6,422 nt of DNA from Elusimicrobiota bacterium (lineage in GTDB: Bacteria; Elusimicrobiota; Elusimicrobia; UBA1565; UBA9628), in NCBI GenBank assembly GCA_028717525.1, contig JAQUNT010000137.1:1-6422 (forward strand), read 5' to 3'. Under the pieces are notes generated by a model. The model saw only the letters and a program-made list of their open reading frames with translations. It searched no databases and was not told where the DNA came from. Positions 1-6,422 of the stretch are shown in pieces. Each line of letters begins with the position of its first letter. Positions within the stretch are counted from its first letter, which is position 1. Position numbers and translations under genes: made by a program.

Positions 1-1
1 C

Positions 2-1660
2 GCCCAGGACGTCGTCTTCCGGGCCATGAACGACGAGATGTCCCGCAACCTGCGCCGTCTGCGCATGCCTGCCGTAATGGAATCCGTCCGGCAGGCACCT
101 GCGGGATTTCCGATACCGCAGGTGGACGAGCTGCCCGGGCCGTATTATCTGGGCTATACGGTCAGGGAAGGCACGCGCGCCTTCATCAGCGCCGGCTTCG
201 GCGCCCTGGAGGGCAGCCAGGTCGGTCCCTTCCGGGAGGCGCGGGTGCAGGTCCGGGTGGGGGACTACTCCTTCGACAACACCAACTTCGTGCCCGCCGG
301 CTTCGGCTCGGGAGGGTCGGGCCTGGCCAACGCCTCCTTCGACGATGATTACGACAGCCTGCGCTTCGCCCTCTGGTCGCTGACCGACCAGACCTACAAG
401 AACGCCCTGGAGTGCCTGGCCAAGAAGAAGGCCTTCCGCGAGAAGCACCAGGACGCGGAATCCCAGCCGGACTTCTCCCGCGAGGCGCCGGTGGAACGCT
501 TCGACGCCCGGGCCTGGACGCCCATCGACCGCGGGCTCTGGGAGCGGCGGGTGCGGGAGCTCTCCGCGGTCTTCCGGGACTTCCCCGACATCCAGGACTC
601 GCGGGTGGACCTGAGCTTCATCAGCGGGACCAAGAGGTTCCTCAACAGCGAAGGCACCGCGCTGCGCGGCTCGCACACCCAGATCGACATCGAGATCAGC
701 GTCAACACGCAGGACCGCAAGGGCTTGCGCTTCGGAGACACGGAGGGCCTGCACTACCCATCCTGGTCCGACGTGCCGGCGCAGGCGGAGCTCCTCGCCG
801 AGGCGCGGCGCTTCGCTCGGGGAGTGGCCGACGTGGTGCAAGGCTCGACCGTGGAGGCCTACGTGGGGCCGGTGCTCTTCGAGGACGAGGCCGCGGCGGA
901 GTTCTTCGACGTGCAGCTGGTCGACAACATCTCCAACCCGCGGGGCAGCTGGGCGGAGGACGAGAGCAACCACGTCTACGACCCGCCGCCCTTCGTCAGC
1001 CGCCTGGGCATGCGCGTGGCCGTGCCCGGGCTGAGCTTCGTCGACGACCCGCTCCGGGAGAGCTACGAGGGCGTGCCGCTCTACGGCCATTACGACTTCG
1101 ACGACGAGGGCGTGCCGGCCCAGCGCCTGGAGCTGGTGCGCAAGGGCAGGCTGGTCGACCTCTACATGAGCCGCGCGCCCATCCGCGGGTTCGCGCGCTC
1201 CAACGGCCACGGGCGTTCCGCTTTCTTCGGCGAGCCGTCGGGGCGGATGGGCAGCCTCTTCGTGACCGCGGAGAATCCCGTGCCGCGGGCCGAGCTCAAG
1301 GACCGGCTGCGCGCGATGTGCCGGGAGCTGGAGCTCGACTACGGCATCGTGGTGCGCGAGATGGGGGGCCTGACCCCGGTCCGGGCCTACAAGGTGTACG
1401 CGGCGGACGGCCGCGAGGAGGCGGTGACCGGGGTGGAGTTCGTGGGCGCCGGGTTCCGGCCTCTGCGCGACATCGTGGCCGCCTCGCAGGAGATGTACGT
1501 GTTCAACTTCCTGCACGGCTCCAGCGGCCGCACCGCGGTCCCGGCCTCCATCGTGGCGCCGGCGATCCTGGTGCGGGAGATGGAGCTGCGCAAGACGGAG
1601 CGCAAACCGGAGCGCCCGCCCTACCTCAAGAACCCCTTCTTCGCGAAGCCGGGGAGCTGA
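2..1660 (+). CDS. TldD/PmbA-family protein (metallopeptidase-related), 5' partial
   Basis: This is a homologue of TldD/PmbA (TldE), the family whose heterodimer degrades unfolded peptides and matures some peptide natural products. The frame is open from base 2 with no stop. The ATG at 26 is probably internal, because the family-typical block (FRAMNDEMSRNLRRLRMP) begins before it, so the true start, perhaps with a signal peptide, lies left of the window. Counting from that ATG (544 residues), I see the N-terminal domain with a VRVGDYSFDNT segment (77-86) and the C-terminal domain with GPVLFEDEAAAEFF (281-294), YDFDDEGVPAQ (356-366), the glycine/arginine stretch SNGHGR (392-397), and a closing APAILVREMEL (511-521). 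No HExxxH zinc motif is present, so it resembles the PmbA-type, non-catalytic or divergent branch. Such proteins often sit beside a second paralogue, which could be upstream out of view. The family call is firm; the biochemical role is unknown. It converges on the cardiolipin synthase gene with a 9-base gap. Confidence 0.92.
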   Translation, partial: AQDVVFRAMNDEMSRNLRRLRMPAVMESVRQAPAGFPIPQVDELPGPYYLGYTVREGTRAFISAGFGALEGSQVGPFREARVQVRVGDYSFDNTNFVPAGFGSGGSGLANASFDDDYDSLRFALWSLTDQTYKNALECLAKKKAFREKHQDAESQPDFSREAPVERFDARAWTPIDRGLWERRVRELSAVFRDFPDIQDSRVDLSFISGTKRFLNSEGTALRGSHTQIDIEISVNTQDRKGLRFGDTEGLHYPSWSDVPAQAELLAEARRFARGVADVVQGSTVEAYVGPVLFEDEAAAEFFDVQLVDNISNPRGSWAEDESNHVYDPPPFVSRLGMRVAVPGLSFVDDPLRESYEGVPLYGHYDFDDEGVPAQRLELVRKGRLVDLYMSRAPIRGFARSNGHGRSAFFGEPSGRMGSLFVTAENPVPRAELKDRLRAMCRELELDYGIVVREMGGLTPVRAYKVYAADGREEAVTGVEFVGAGFRPLRDIVAASQEMYVFNFLHGSSGRTAVPASIVAPAILVREMELRKTERKPERPPYLKNPFFAKPGS

Positions 1661-1679
1661 CCGGCTTCGTCAGAAGAAG
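1636..1679. terminator. Two-part inverted repeat across the convergent gene ends (possible bidirectional terminator)
   Basis: CGAAGCCGG (1644-1652) and CCGGCTTCG (1661-1669) form a perfect 9-bp stem around an 8-base loop (1653-1660) that contains the stop codon of the TldD-like gene. Outside it, CTTCTTC (1636-1642) pairs with GAAGAAG (1673-1679), separated from the inner stem by 1 base on one side and 3 on the other. The structure takes in the last codons of both convergent genes and the 9-base gap between them. There is no run of T after the stem on either strand, so it is not a classical intrinsic terminator. It could still stop or stabilise transcripts from both sides. The structure is directly visible; its function is inferred. 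Confidence 0.55.
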
Positions 1680-2842
1680 TGCCGGAACTGATACCAGAAC
1701 TCCTCGCGCAGCTTCTCGCTCCAGGGCCGGGCGCGCCACTCCGCCAGGCGCAGCTCCCGCGCCGAGGCCAGGTCCGCCTCGAACTTCCGCTTCATCTGGC
1801 CGGCCAGACCCGGGTCGAGCACGTGCAGGTTGACCTCCAGGTTGTGGCGCAGGCTGCGGTGGTCCATGTTGTAGGAGCCGGCCGTGCACCAGACGCCGTC
1901 CACCACCGCGGTCTTGGCGTGCAGGATGGAGCGCCCCCACTCGAAGAGGCGCACCCCGCTGCGCAGCAGGAAGTCGTAGCTGCGCCGGCCCGCCTTCCAC
2001 ACCGAGGGGTGGTCCGAGCGGCCCGGCACCAGGATGCGCACCGAGACCCCGCGCCGCGCGGCCGCGGCCAGGGCCCGCCGCATGCCGTGGTCGGGCAGGA
2101 AGTAGGCGTTGGCGATGCACACCTCCTCGCGCGCCGCGCGCAGGGCGTTGAGGTAGGCCCGCCGGATGAGGTGGCGGTGCAGGAACTCCTGGTTGGCCGC
2201 CACCCAGACCCAGCAGTCCCCGGGGCGCTCCGGCCCGGCCTCGTCGAGGGGGAACCACTCCTTGGTCTCCTTGAACCAGACCGCGCGGAAGAGCCGGTCC
2301 AGCTCGTGGACCGCCGGGCCCTCCACGCGCAGGTGCAGGTCGTTCCAGCCCGCGCCGCCCTCCTCCAGCGGGACCTGGTCCTGGGAGATGTTCATGCCGC
2401 CGGCGAAGGCCGCGCGGCCGTCCACCACCAGGATCTTGCGGTGGTCGCGCCGGGACCAGGCCCAGCGCGCGCGCCAGGGCGCCAGGGGGTGGTACTCCAG
2501 CACGCGCACCCCCGCGCCGACCAGGCGGTCCAGGAAGGCCGGGTCCAGGTCCAGCGAGCCCACGGAGTCGAAGATGAGGCGGACGCTCACGCCTTGGCGG
2601 GCCTTCTCCATGAGCCGGCGGCCGAACTCCCGGCCGGCCGCGTCGCTGCTGAAGATGTAGGTCTCCAGGTGCACGCAGCGGCGCGCCGAGTCGATGGCCG
2701 CTCCCATGGAGCGGAAGGCCTCGCCGCCGCCGAGCAGCTCCAGGCGGTTGCCGGGCAGGAAGCGGTCCAGGTCCTGGCTGAAGTCGCCCGAGCCCGGGGG
2801 CGCGGGCCGCAGCAGGCCGCGCAGGGGCTGGCTCCATCGCAT
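1670..2842 (-). CDS. Cardiolipin synthase / phospholipase D superfamily protein (ClsB-like)
   Basis: This 390-residue protein has two HKD phosphatidyltransferase motifs: H134-x-K136-x4-D141 within a DHRKILVVDG block, and H308-x-K310-x4-D315 within LHAKTAVVDG, followed by the usual GSYNMDHRS (322-330). Other family marks are TYIFSSDAAGREF (61-73), the FAGGMNIS segment (146-153) and NAYFLPD (245-251). Family members join two phospholipids (two phosphatidylglycerols, or phosphatidylglycerol and phosphatidylethanolamine) to make cardiolipin at the inner membrane face. No N-terminal membrane helices are visible, so it resembles short ClsB/YbhO-type enzymes rather than ClsA. A general phospholipase D or transphosphatidylase role cannot be excluded. 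The start is the ATG just before the conserved region; the frame continues upstream without a stop, but that part looks like antisense of the helicase gene. No Shine-Dalgarno sequence precedes the ATG. The gene is divergent from the helicase (81-base gap) and convergent with the TldD-like gene. Confidence 0.93.
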   Translation of the reverse strand: MRWSQPLRGLLRPAPPGSGDFSQDLDRFLPGNRLELLGGGEAFRSMGAAIDSARRCVHLETYIFSSDAAGREFGRRLMEKARQGVSVRLIFDSVGSLDLDPAFLDRLVGAGVRVLEYHPLAPWRARWAWSRRDHRKILVVDGRAAFAGGMNISQDQVPLEEGGAGWNDLHLRVEGPAVHELDRLFRAVWFKETKEWFPLDEAGPERPGDCWVWVAANQEFLHRHLIRRAYLNALRAAREEVCIANAYFLPDHGMRRALAAAARRGVSVRILVPGRSDHPSVWKAGRRSYDFLLRSGVRLFEWGRSILHAKTAVVDGVWCTAGSYNMDHRSLRHNLEVNLHVLDPGLAGQMKRKFEADLASARELRLAEWRARPWSEKLREEFWYQFRHFF

Positions 2843-2848
2843 CGGTCC

Positions 2849-2854
2849 AGTATA
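2849..2854 (-). promoter_or_regulatory. Candidate -10 box for the cardiolipin synthase gene
   Basis: Read on the minus strand, these bases are TATACT, five of six matching the TATAAT consensus, inside a short AT-rich patch (2849-2861) in otherwise GC-rich DNA. Only six bases separate it from the ATG at 2842, so transcription would begin about at the start codon and give a leaderless mRNA. This agrees with the missing Shine-Dalgarno sequence. I see no convincing -35 element. The box is visible; promoter function is inferred. Confidence 0.35.
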
Positions 2855-2905
2855 TGAAATAGGGCGCCGTGCGGACTGCGCGCGCGGGAGCCGATGCACG
2901 CCAAA

Positions 2906-2914
2906 TGCTAAGAT
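2906..2914 (+). promoter_or_regulatory. Candidate extended -10 box for the helicase operon
   Basis: TGCTAAGAT fits the extended -10 pattern TGN followed by a hexamer; TAAGAT matches four of six bases of TATAAT, including the key first TA and final AT. It ends nine bases before the helicase ATG at 2924, so the transcript would carry a leader of only a few bases. No Shine-Dalgarno sequence precedes that ATG. There is no clear -35 box at the expected distance. With the opposing box at 2849-2854 it would form a compact divergent promoter pair. This is inference from position and composition. Confidence 0.35.
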
Positions 2915-2923
2915 AGCTCCGCC

Positions 2924-4828
2924 ATGGCCGGCCGGGAACACTTCGACAAGCTGCTCAGGCTCCTGGAGATGGAGCGCCTCGCCGAGAAGCAGGAGAACCT
3001 CCGCGAGCTCAAGCGCTTCCCGCTGTCCACGCGCGAGGCCCTGGGCAAGACCGTGACCGGCCTGCTCATCGAGGGCGTGGGCACGGGCTTGGGCGGCATG
3101 CCCTTGGTCACCCTCTCGCGCGAGCCCCGGGGCGAGGACCTCGCCCCCTTCCACGCCATGAGCCAGGGCGACAACGCCCTGCTGACCTTCCCGCCGGGCA
3201 GCCGGCCCGAGGATTGCGAGGGGACCTTCTACAAGGTCGACGAGTATCGGGCCACCATCGCCCTGAACGGGCCCGAGCCGGCCCAGCTCGGCCGCGGCCT
3301 CTGCCAGGTCGACCTGCTCGGCTCGGACGCCACCTACCGCCGCATGAAGAAGGCCCTGGCCACGGCGGGGGACGCGCGCAAGAACCGCACCGCGGTCCTG
3401 CGCGAGATCTTTCTGGGGGAGACGGCTCCCGACCGGCGCCGGACGCGCAAACTGCGCCTCCGCAACGAGTCCTTGAACGAGTTCCAGCAGGAGGCGGTCC
3501 GGCGCTGCCTGGCGGCGTCCGACGCCGCCCTGGTGCACGGACCTCCCGGGACGGGCAAGACCACGGTGCTCGTGGAGATCATCCGCCAGGCCGCGGGCGC
3601 GGGCGAGCGCGTCCTGGCCACCGCCCCGTCCAACATCGCGGTGGACAACATCCTCGAGAAGCTGCAGGGCTCGGGCCTGCGCCTGGTGCGCCTGGGCCAC
3701 CCGGCCCGCACCTTGGAGTCGCTGCGCCACGCCAACCTCTCCGCGCTGGTGGAGGAGGACCCCGGCTACCAGGAGGTGGCCGAACTCGACGCCTGGCGAG
3801 AACGTCTCGTCAAGAGACGTTCTCGTTTCGGCCGCGGCCAACTGGGCTACGAGGAGCGCCAGGAGCGCGACCGCGAGATCGCCAAGCTCTGGCGCCAGGC
3901 CCGCGACATCGAAGCCGACATCATGCGGCGCATCATCGCCGGGGCCCAGGTCGTGCTCTCCACGCACGGCGGGCTCTCGCGCGGCCTGGTCAAGGGCGGC
4001 TTCGACCTGGTGGCGCTCGACGAGGCCTCCCAGGCGACCGAGCCGCTGTCCTGGGTCCCGCTGACCATGGGCGACCGCGCGGTCTTCGCCGGCGACTCCA
4101 TGCAGCTGCCGCCCACCATCTACTCCCAGGAGGCCGCGGCGCAGGGCCTCGCCACCACTCTCTTCGACCGCCTGAAGGACATCCTGCCCGGCCCCCTGCA
4201 GTCTTTGCTGCGCGTGCAGTACCGCATGCACGAGACCATCATGCGCTTCTCCTCGCAGCAGTTCTACGCGGGCAAGCTCATCGCGCACGAGTCGGTGGCC
4301 GCGCACACGGCGGCGGAGCTCCCCGGAGTCGAGGCCACGGACCTGACCTCCGCGCCCCTGACCTTCGTGGACACCGCCGGCGCGGGCTTCTCCGAGTCCT
4401 GGAACGAGCTGCTGGAGAGCCGCGAGAACCTGGGCGAAGCCAAGCTCGCCCTGCGCCTCCTGGAGAAGGTGCTGGCCGCGGGGGTCGCGCCCCGGCAGAT
4501 CGCCCTCATCGCCCCCTACGTGGCGCAGGTCAAGCTGCTCAAGTCCCTGACGCGCATCCCGGGCCTGGAGATCGGCTCGGTGGACGGCTTCCAGGGCCGG
4601 GAGAAGGAGGTCACCATCGTGTCCTTGGTGCGCGACAACGAGGCCGGCGCGGTGGGCTTCCTGTCCGACGTGCGGCGCATGAACGTGGCCATGACCCGGG
4701 CGCGGCGGCTGCTCGTCGTGATCGGGAACTCCGCCACCATCGGGCGCCACCCCTTCTACGCCAAGTTCATCGACTACGCCGAGGCCTGCGGCGCGCACCG
4801 CTCCTCGTACGAATGGCCGGAGATCTGA
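2924..4828 (+). CDS. SF1B (UPF1/IGHMBP2-like) DNA/RNA helicase
   Basis: This 634-residue ATP-dependent helicase has the full set of superfamily 1B motifs. They are Walker A GPPGTGKTT (206-214), motif Ia around TAPSNIAVDN (233-242), motif II DEAS (366-369) followed by QATEP, motif III GDSMQLPPT (390-398), motif IV QYRMH (432-436), motif V VDGFQGREKE (553-562) and motif VI VAMTRAR (588-594). The region before Walker A (about 1-180) matches the N-terminal beta-barrel layout of IGHMBP2-like proteins. The charged helical stretch at about 280-335 corresponds to the stalk/1B insertion between motifs Ia and II. Family members unwind DNA or RNA 5'-to-3'; the bacterial substrate is unknown. An in-frame TAA at 2909-2911 rules out an earlier start. 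The gene has no Shine-Dalgarno sequence. Its 3' end overlaps the next gene by 16 bases, indicating one operon. An unusual palindrome lies at codons 292-301. The protein appears intact and functional. Confidence 0.95.
   Translation: MAGREHFDKLLRLLEMERLAEKQENLRELKRFPLSTREALGKTVTGLLIEGVGTGLGGMPLVTLSREPRGEDLAPFHAMSQGDNALLTFPPGSRPEDCEGTFYKVDEYRATIALNGPEPAQLGRGLCQVDLLGSDATYRRMKKALATAGDARKNRTAVLREIFLGETAPDRRRTRKLRLRNESLNEFQQEAVRRCLAASDAALVHGPPGTGKTTVLVEIIRQAAGAGERVLATAPSNIAVDNILEKLQGSGLRLVRLGHPARTLESLRHANLSALVEEDPGYQEVAELDAWRERLVKRRSRFGRGQLGYEERQERDREIAKLWRQARDIEADIMRRIIAGAQVVLSTHGGLSRGLVKGGFDLVALDEASQATEPLSWVPLTMGDRAVFAGDSMQLPPTIYSQEAAAQGLATTLFDRLKDILPGPLQSLLRVQYRMHETIMRFSSQQFYAGKLIAHESVAAHTAAELPGVEATDLTSAPLTFVDTAGAGFSESWNELLESRENLGEAKLALRLLEKVLAAGVAPRQIALIAPYVAQVKLLKSLTRIPGLEIGSVDGFQGREKEVTIVSLVRDNEAGAVGFLSDVRRMNVAMTRARRLLVVIGNSATIGRHPFYAKFIDYAEACGAHRSSYEWPEI
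3797..3825. repeat. Perfect 12-bp inverted repeat inside the helicase gene
   Basis: CGAGAACGTCTC (3797-3808) and GAGACGTTCTCG (3814-3825) are exact reverse complements separated by the loop GTCAA. Each arm is itself nearly palindromic (GAGA, three bases, TCTC). The element keeps the helicase frame open and encodes residues 292-301 of the stalk region. All five arginine codons here are CGA, CGT or AGA, and GC at third positions is far lower than in flanking codons. It is followed by only three T, so it is a poor intrinsic terminator. It could be an inserted palindromic repeat, a protein-binding operator or an mRNA hairpin. Confidence 0.6.
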
Positions 4829-6422
4829 CCCTCTTCAAGTCCGCCGCCTTCCTGGGCTCGCTGCTGCTCTTCCTTCTGGAACTCCTGGCCGCCAAGGCCC
4901 TGCTGCCTCTCTTCGGCGGCGGGGCCGGCGTCTGGACCACGGCCCTCATGTTCTTCCAGGGCTTGCTCTTCGTCGGCTACGCTTACGGGCTGCGGGCGGC
5001 CGAGTCTCCTCGGCTTCACCTTTTGGCGGCGGCCGCGGCGCTGGCGTGGTCCTGGGCCCAGCCCGCCGCGGCGCCGGCGGGCACGCCCTTCGTCCGGCTC
5101 TTGCTGGCCTTGCTGGCAAAGACCGGGCCGCCGTTCCTGGTGCTGGCCGCCACGACTCCCGTCATCCAGGAGTGGCTGAGGCTCCGCGGCTGTTCCGACC
5201 CGGCCTTCCTTTTCTCGTACTCCAACGCCGGGGCCTTCGCGGCGCTTTTCGCCTATCCCATCCTGGTGGAGCCGAATATCCCGCTGGAATGGCAGGCCCG
5301 GCTGTTGGCCGCGGGGTTCGGGGCCTATGCCGTGCTCCTGGCCGCGTGCGCGCCCGGGACGGCCAAGCGCGAGGAGCCCCGAAGCCGAGCCGAGCCGGCC
5401 GGACGGGGCGATGTCATCTTGTGGCTGCCGCTCTCCCTGGGACCCAACGCGGCCTTGCTCTGCGCCGCGAACCTCCTGGGCATGGACCTGGCCGCCGTGC
5501 CCTTGGTCTGGGTCCTGCCCCTGGCCGTCTATTTGGCCACTCTGGTCCTGGCTTTCAGATCGCGGCCTTGGTTCCCGGACCGGCCCGCCGGGCTGCTCAT
5601 CGGCGGCGGCCTGGTCATTTTGGTGGGGACCGCCTTCGGCCTGGAGGCGCTGCGTCACGGACCGGAGCCGTGGTTCGCGCAAAGGCATTTCCTCTTGGTC
5701 TCCAAGTCCGTGCTCATCTTGGCCGGCCTCTTCGCGGTCTGTCTGGCCTGCCACGGGTCCTTGGCCGAGAGCCGGCCGGAAGCCGCGCGCCTGCCCCGGT
5801 TCTACCTCTGGGTGGCCCTGGGGGGGTGGCTGGGCGGGCTGCTGGTCAGCGTCATCGTGCCCGCCTTGGGCCGTGATGTCGCCTCGCCCAACGTCGAGGC
5901 GCTCGTGGCCCTGGCTTTCTGCGCCGCGGGTCTATGGCGGCGCGAGCGGTCCGCCAGCGGCCTGCGGCGCTGGCGCTGGGCCGCGGTCCTGGCCGGCTTG
6001 GCCTGCTGCGGGGCCTACGCGGCGGGGCCGTCCGCCGCGCTGCTTTTCCGCATGCGCGACTTCTACGGATTCTATCGGGTGACCTCCGCCCGGGGCTGGC
6101 GGATCCTGTTCCACGGCCGCACCATCCATGGGGTGCAGTCCCTGGACCCGGCTGGGGCGCGCCAGCCCGTGGCCTACTACCATCCGCATTCGCCGATCGG
6201 CGAGGTCTTCTCCGAGTTCGGGCCGCGGGCGGCGCGAGTGGCGGTGGTGGGATTGGGCGCCGGCGCCTGCGCCGCGTTCGGGCGCCGCGGACAGGAGTTC
6301 GATTTCTACGAGCTCGACCCCGCCCTCGAGGCGGTGGCGCGGAAGTTCTTCACCTACTTGGACGAGAGCCCGGCCCGGGTCTCCGTGATCCCCGGGGACG
6401 CGCGCCTCTCTTTGGCGGAGGG
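4813..6422 (+). CDS. Fused polytopic membrane / spermidine-synthase-like protein, 3' partial
   Basis: The frame starts at an ATG 16 bases before the helicase stop and stays open to the window's end, giving 536 complete codons with the C-terminus missing. Residues about 9-34, 40-60, 67-84, 93-117, 131-153, 162-180, 200-248 (two helices), 260-277, 292-314, 329-352, 360-375 and 388-412 are hydrophobic, so roughly a dozen membrane helices. A soluble spermidine-synthase-like domain follows: YGFYRV (418-423), HGRTIHGVQSLDP (434-446), YYHPHSPIG (455-463), the nucleotide-binding loop VVGLGAGA (478-485), the acidic YELD (499-502) that should bind the adenosyl ribose, and GDARLSL (528-534). This matches the family annotated as fused MFS/spermidine synthase, whose substrate is not established. 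The usual SpeE GGGDGG is replaced by GLGAGA, so true polyamine synthesis is doubtful. There is no clear Shine-Dalgarno sequence; translation is probably coupled to the helicase. It uses TTG and other less GC-rich codons somewhat more than the helicase. Confidence 0.9.
   Translation, partial: MAGDLTLFKSAAFLGSLLLFLLELLAAKALLPLFGGGAGVWTTALMFFQGLLFVGYAYGLRAAESPRLHLLAAAAALAWSWAQPAAAPAGTPFVRLLLALLAKTGPPFLVLAATTPVIQEWLRLRGCSDPAFLFSYSNAGAFAALFAYPILVEPNIPLEWQARLLAAGFGAYAVLLAACAPGTAKREEPRSRAEPAGRGDVILWLPLSLGPNAALLCAANLLGMDLAAVPLVWVLPLAVYLATLVLAFRSRPWFPDRPAGLLIGGGLVILVGTAFGLEALRHGPEPWFAQRHFLLVSKSVLILAGLFAVCLACHGSLAESRPEAARLPRFYLWVALGGWLGGLLVSVIVPALGRDVASPNVEALVALAFCAAGLWRRERSASGLRRWRWAAVLAGLACCGAYAAGPSAALLFRMRDFYGFYRVTSARGWRILFHGRTIHGVQSLDPAGARQPVAYYHPHSPIGEVFSEFGPRAARVAVVGLGAGACAAFGRRGQEFDFYELDPALEAVARKFFTYLDESPARVSVIPGDARLSLAE

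Noticed and set aside
26..28. ATG at 26 as the real start of the TldD-like gene
   Set aside because: The frame is open to the window edge, and the residues before the ATG (AQDVVFRA) continue the conserved N-terminal block, so the gene most likely starts outside the window.
412..1833. A 473-codon plus-strand frame overlapping the TldD-like gene and the end of the cardiolipin synthase gene
   Set aside because: Its translation is Arg/Gly/Ala-rich low complexity, typical of an out-of-frame reading of GC-rich coding DNA.
3797..3829. Internal hairpin followed by TTT as an intrinsic terminator
   Set aside because: Only three T follow the stem and then GC-rich sequence resumes. The stem is also not especially GC-rich. 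It would be a weak terminator in the middle of an intact gene.
1670..4798. A minus-strand reading frame of over 1,000 codons that extends the cardiolipin synthase frame across the helicase gene
   Set aside because: Only the part from 2842 downward shows a recognisable protein. The rest is low-complexity antisense of an intact helicase gene, a common effect in GC-rich DNA with G/C-ending codons.
4774..5754. A 326-codon minus-strand frame antisense to the membrane/spermidine-synthase-like gene
   Set aside because: Its translation is rich in Gln, Gly, Arg and Glu with no recognisable domain, and the plus strand carries a clear membrane protein there.
1..6422. CRISPR arrays, tRNA or rRNA genes, insertion sequences, toxin-antitoxin or defence genes
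   Set aside because: No spaced direct repeats, tRNA-like folds, transposase or integrase motifs, or small paired genes were seen. The helicase alone is not evidence of a defence system without partner nuclease genes.

Overview
The window is gene-dense DNA of roughly 70% G+C by eye, with strongly G/C-ending codons. It comes from a bacterium that cannot be placed further from sequence alone. The gene content (TldD/PmbA-like protein, phospholipase D superfamily cardiolipin synthase, UPF1-like helicase, fused membrane/spermidine-synthase-like protein) would fit GC-rich uncultured lineages such as Elusimicrobiota or myxobacteria-like groups, but that is a guess. I see no tRNA, rRNA, CRISPR array, transposase or phage gene.

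Layout from left to right. (1) A TldD/PmbA-family protein on the plus strand is cut by the left edge and ends at 1660. (2) A cytoplasmic-type cardiolipin synthase/phospholipase D on the minus strand (2842 down to 1670) converges on it; only 9 bases separate the two stops, and a two-part inverted repeat covers both gene ends. (3) An 81-base divergent gap (2843-2923) holds the only AT-rich patches near gene starts. Each start codon has a -10-like box very close to it and no Shine-Dalgarno sequence, which suggests leaderless or nearly leaderless transcripts. (4) A complete SF1B helicase of the IGHMBP2/UPF1 type lies on the plus strand (2924-4828). A perfect 12-bp inverted repeat with a 5-base loop sits inside it, exactly where codon use becomes atypical. 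(5) A polytopic membrane protein with a C-terminal spermidine-synthase-like domain starts at 4813, overlaps the helicase by 16 bases and runs off the right edge.

The four genes do not form an obvious single pathway. The helicase and the membrane/spermidine-synthase-like gene are very likely co-transcribed. The cardiolipin synthase is divergent from that pair and may share a control region with it. Only two gaps and one overlap lie between genes, so no stretch over 300 bases lacks a gene. I see no clear undescribed multi-gene system. The best leads are the palindrome within the helicase gene, the putative leaderless divergent promoters, the shared dyad at the convergent gene ends, and altered active-site motifs in the TldD-like and spermidine-synthase-like proteins.
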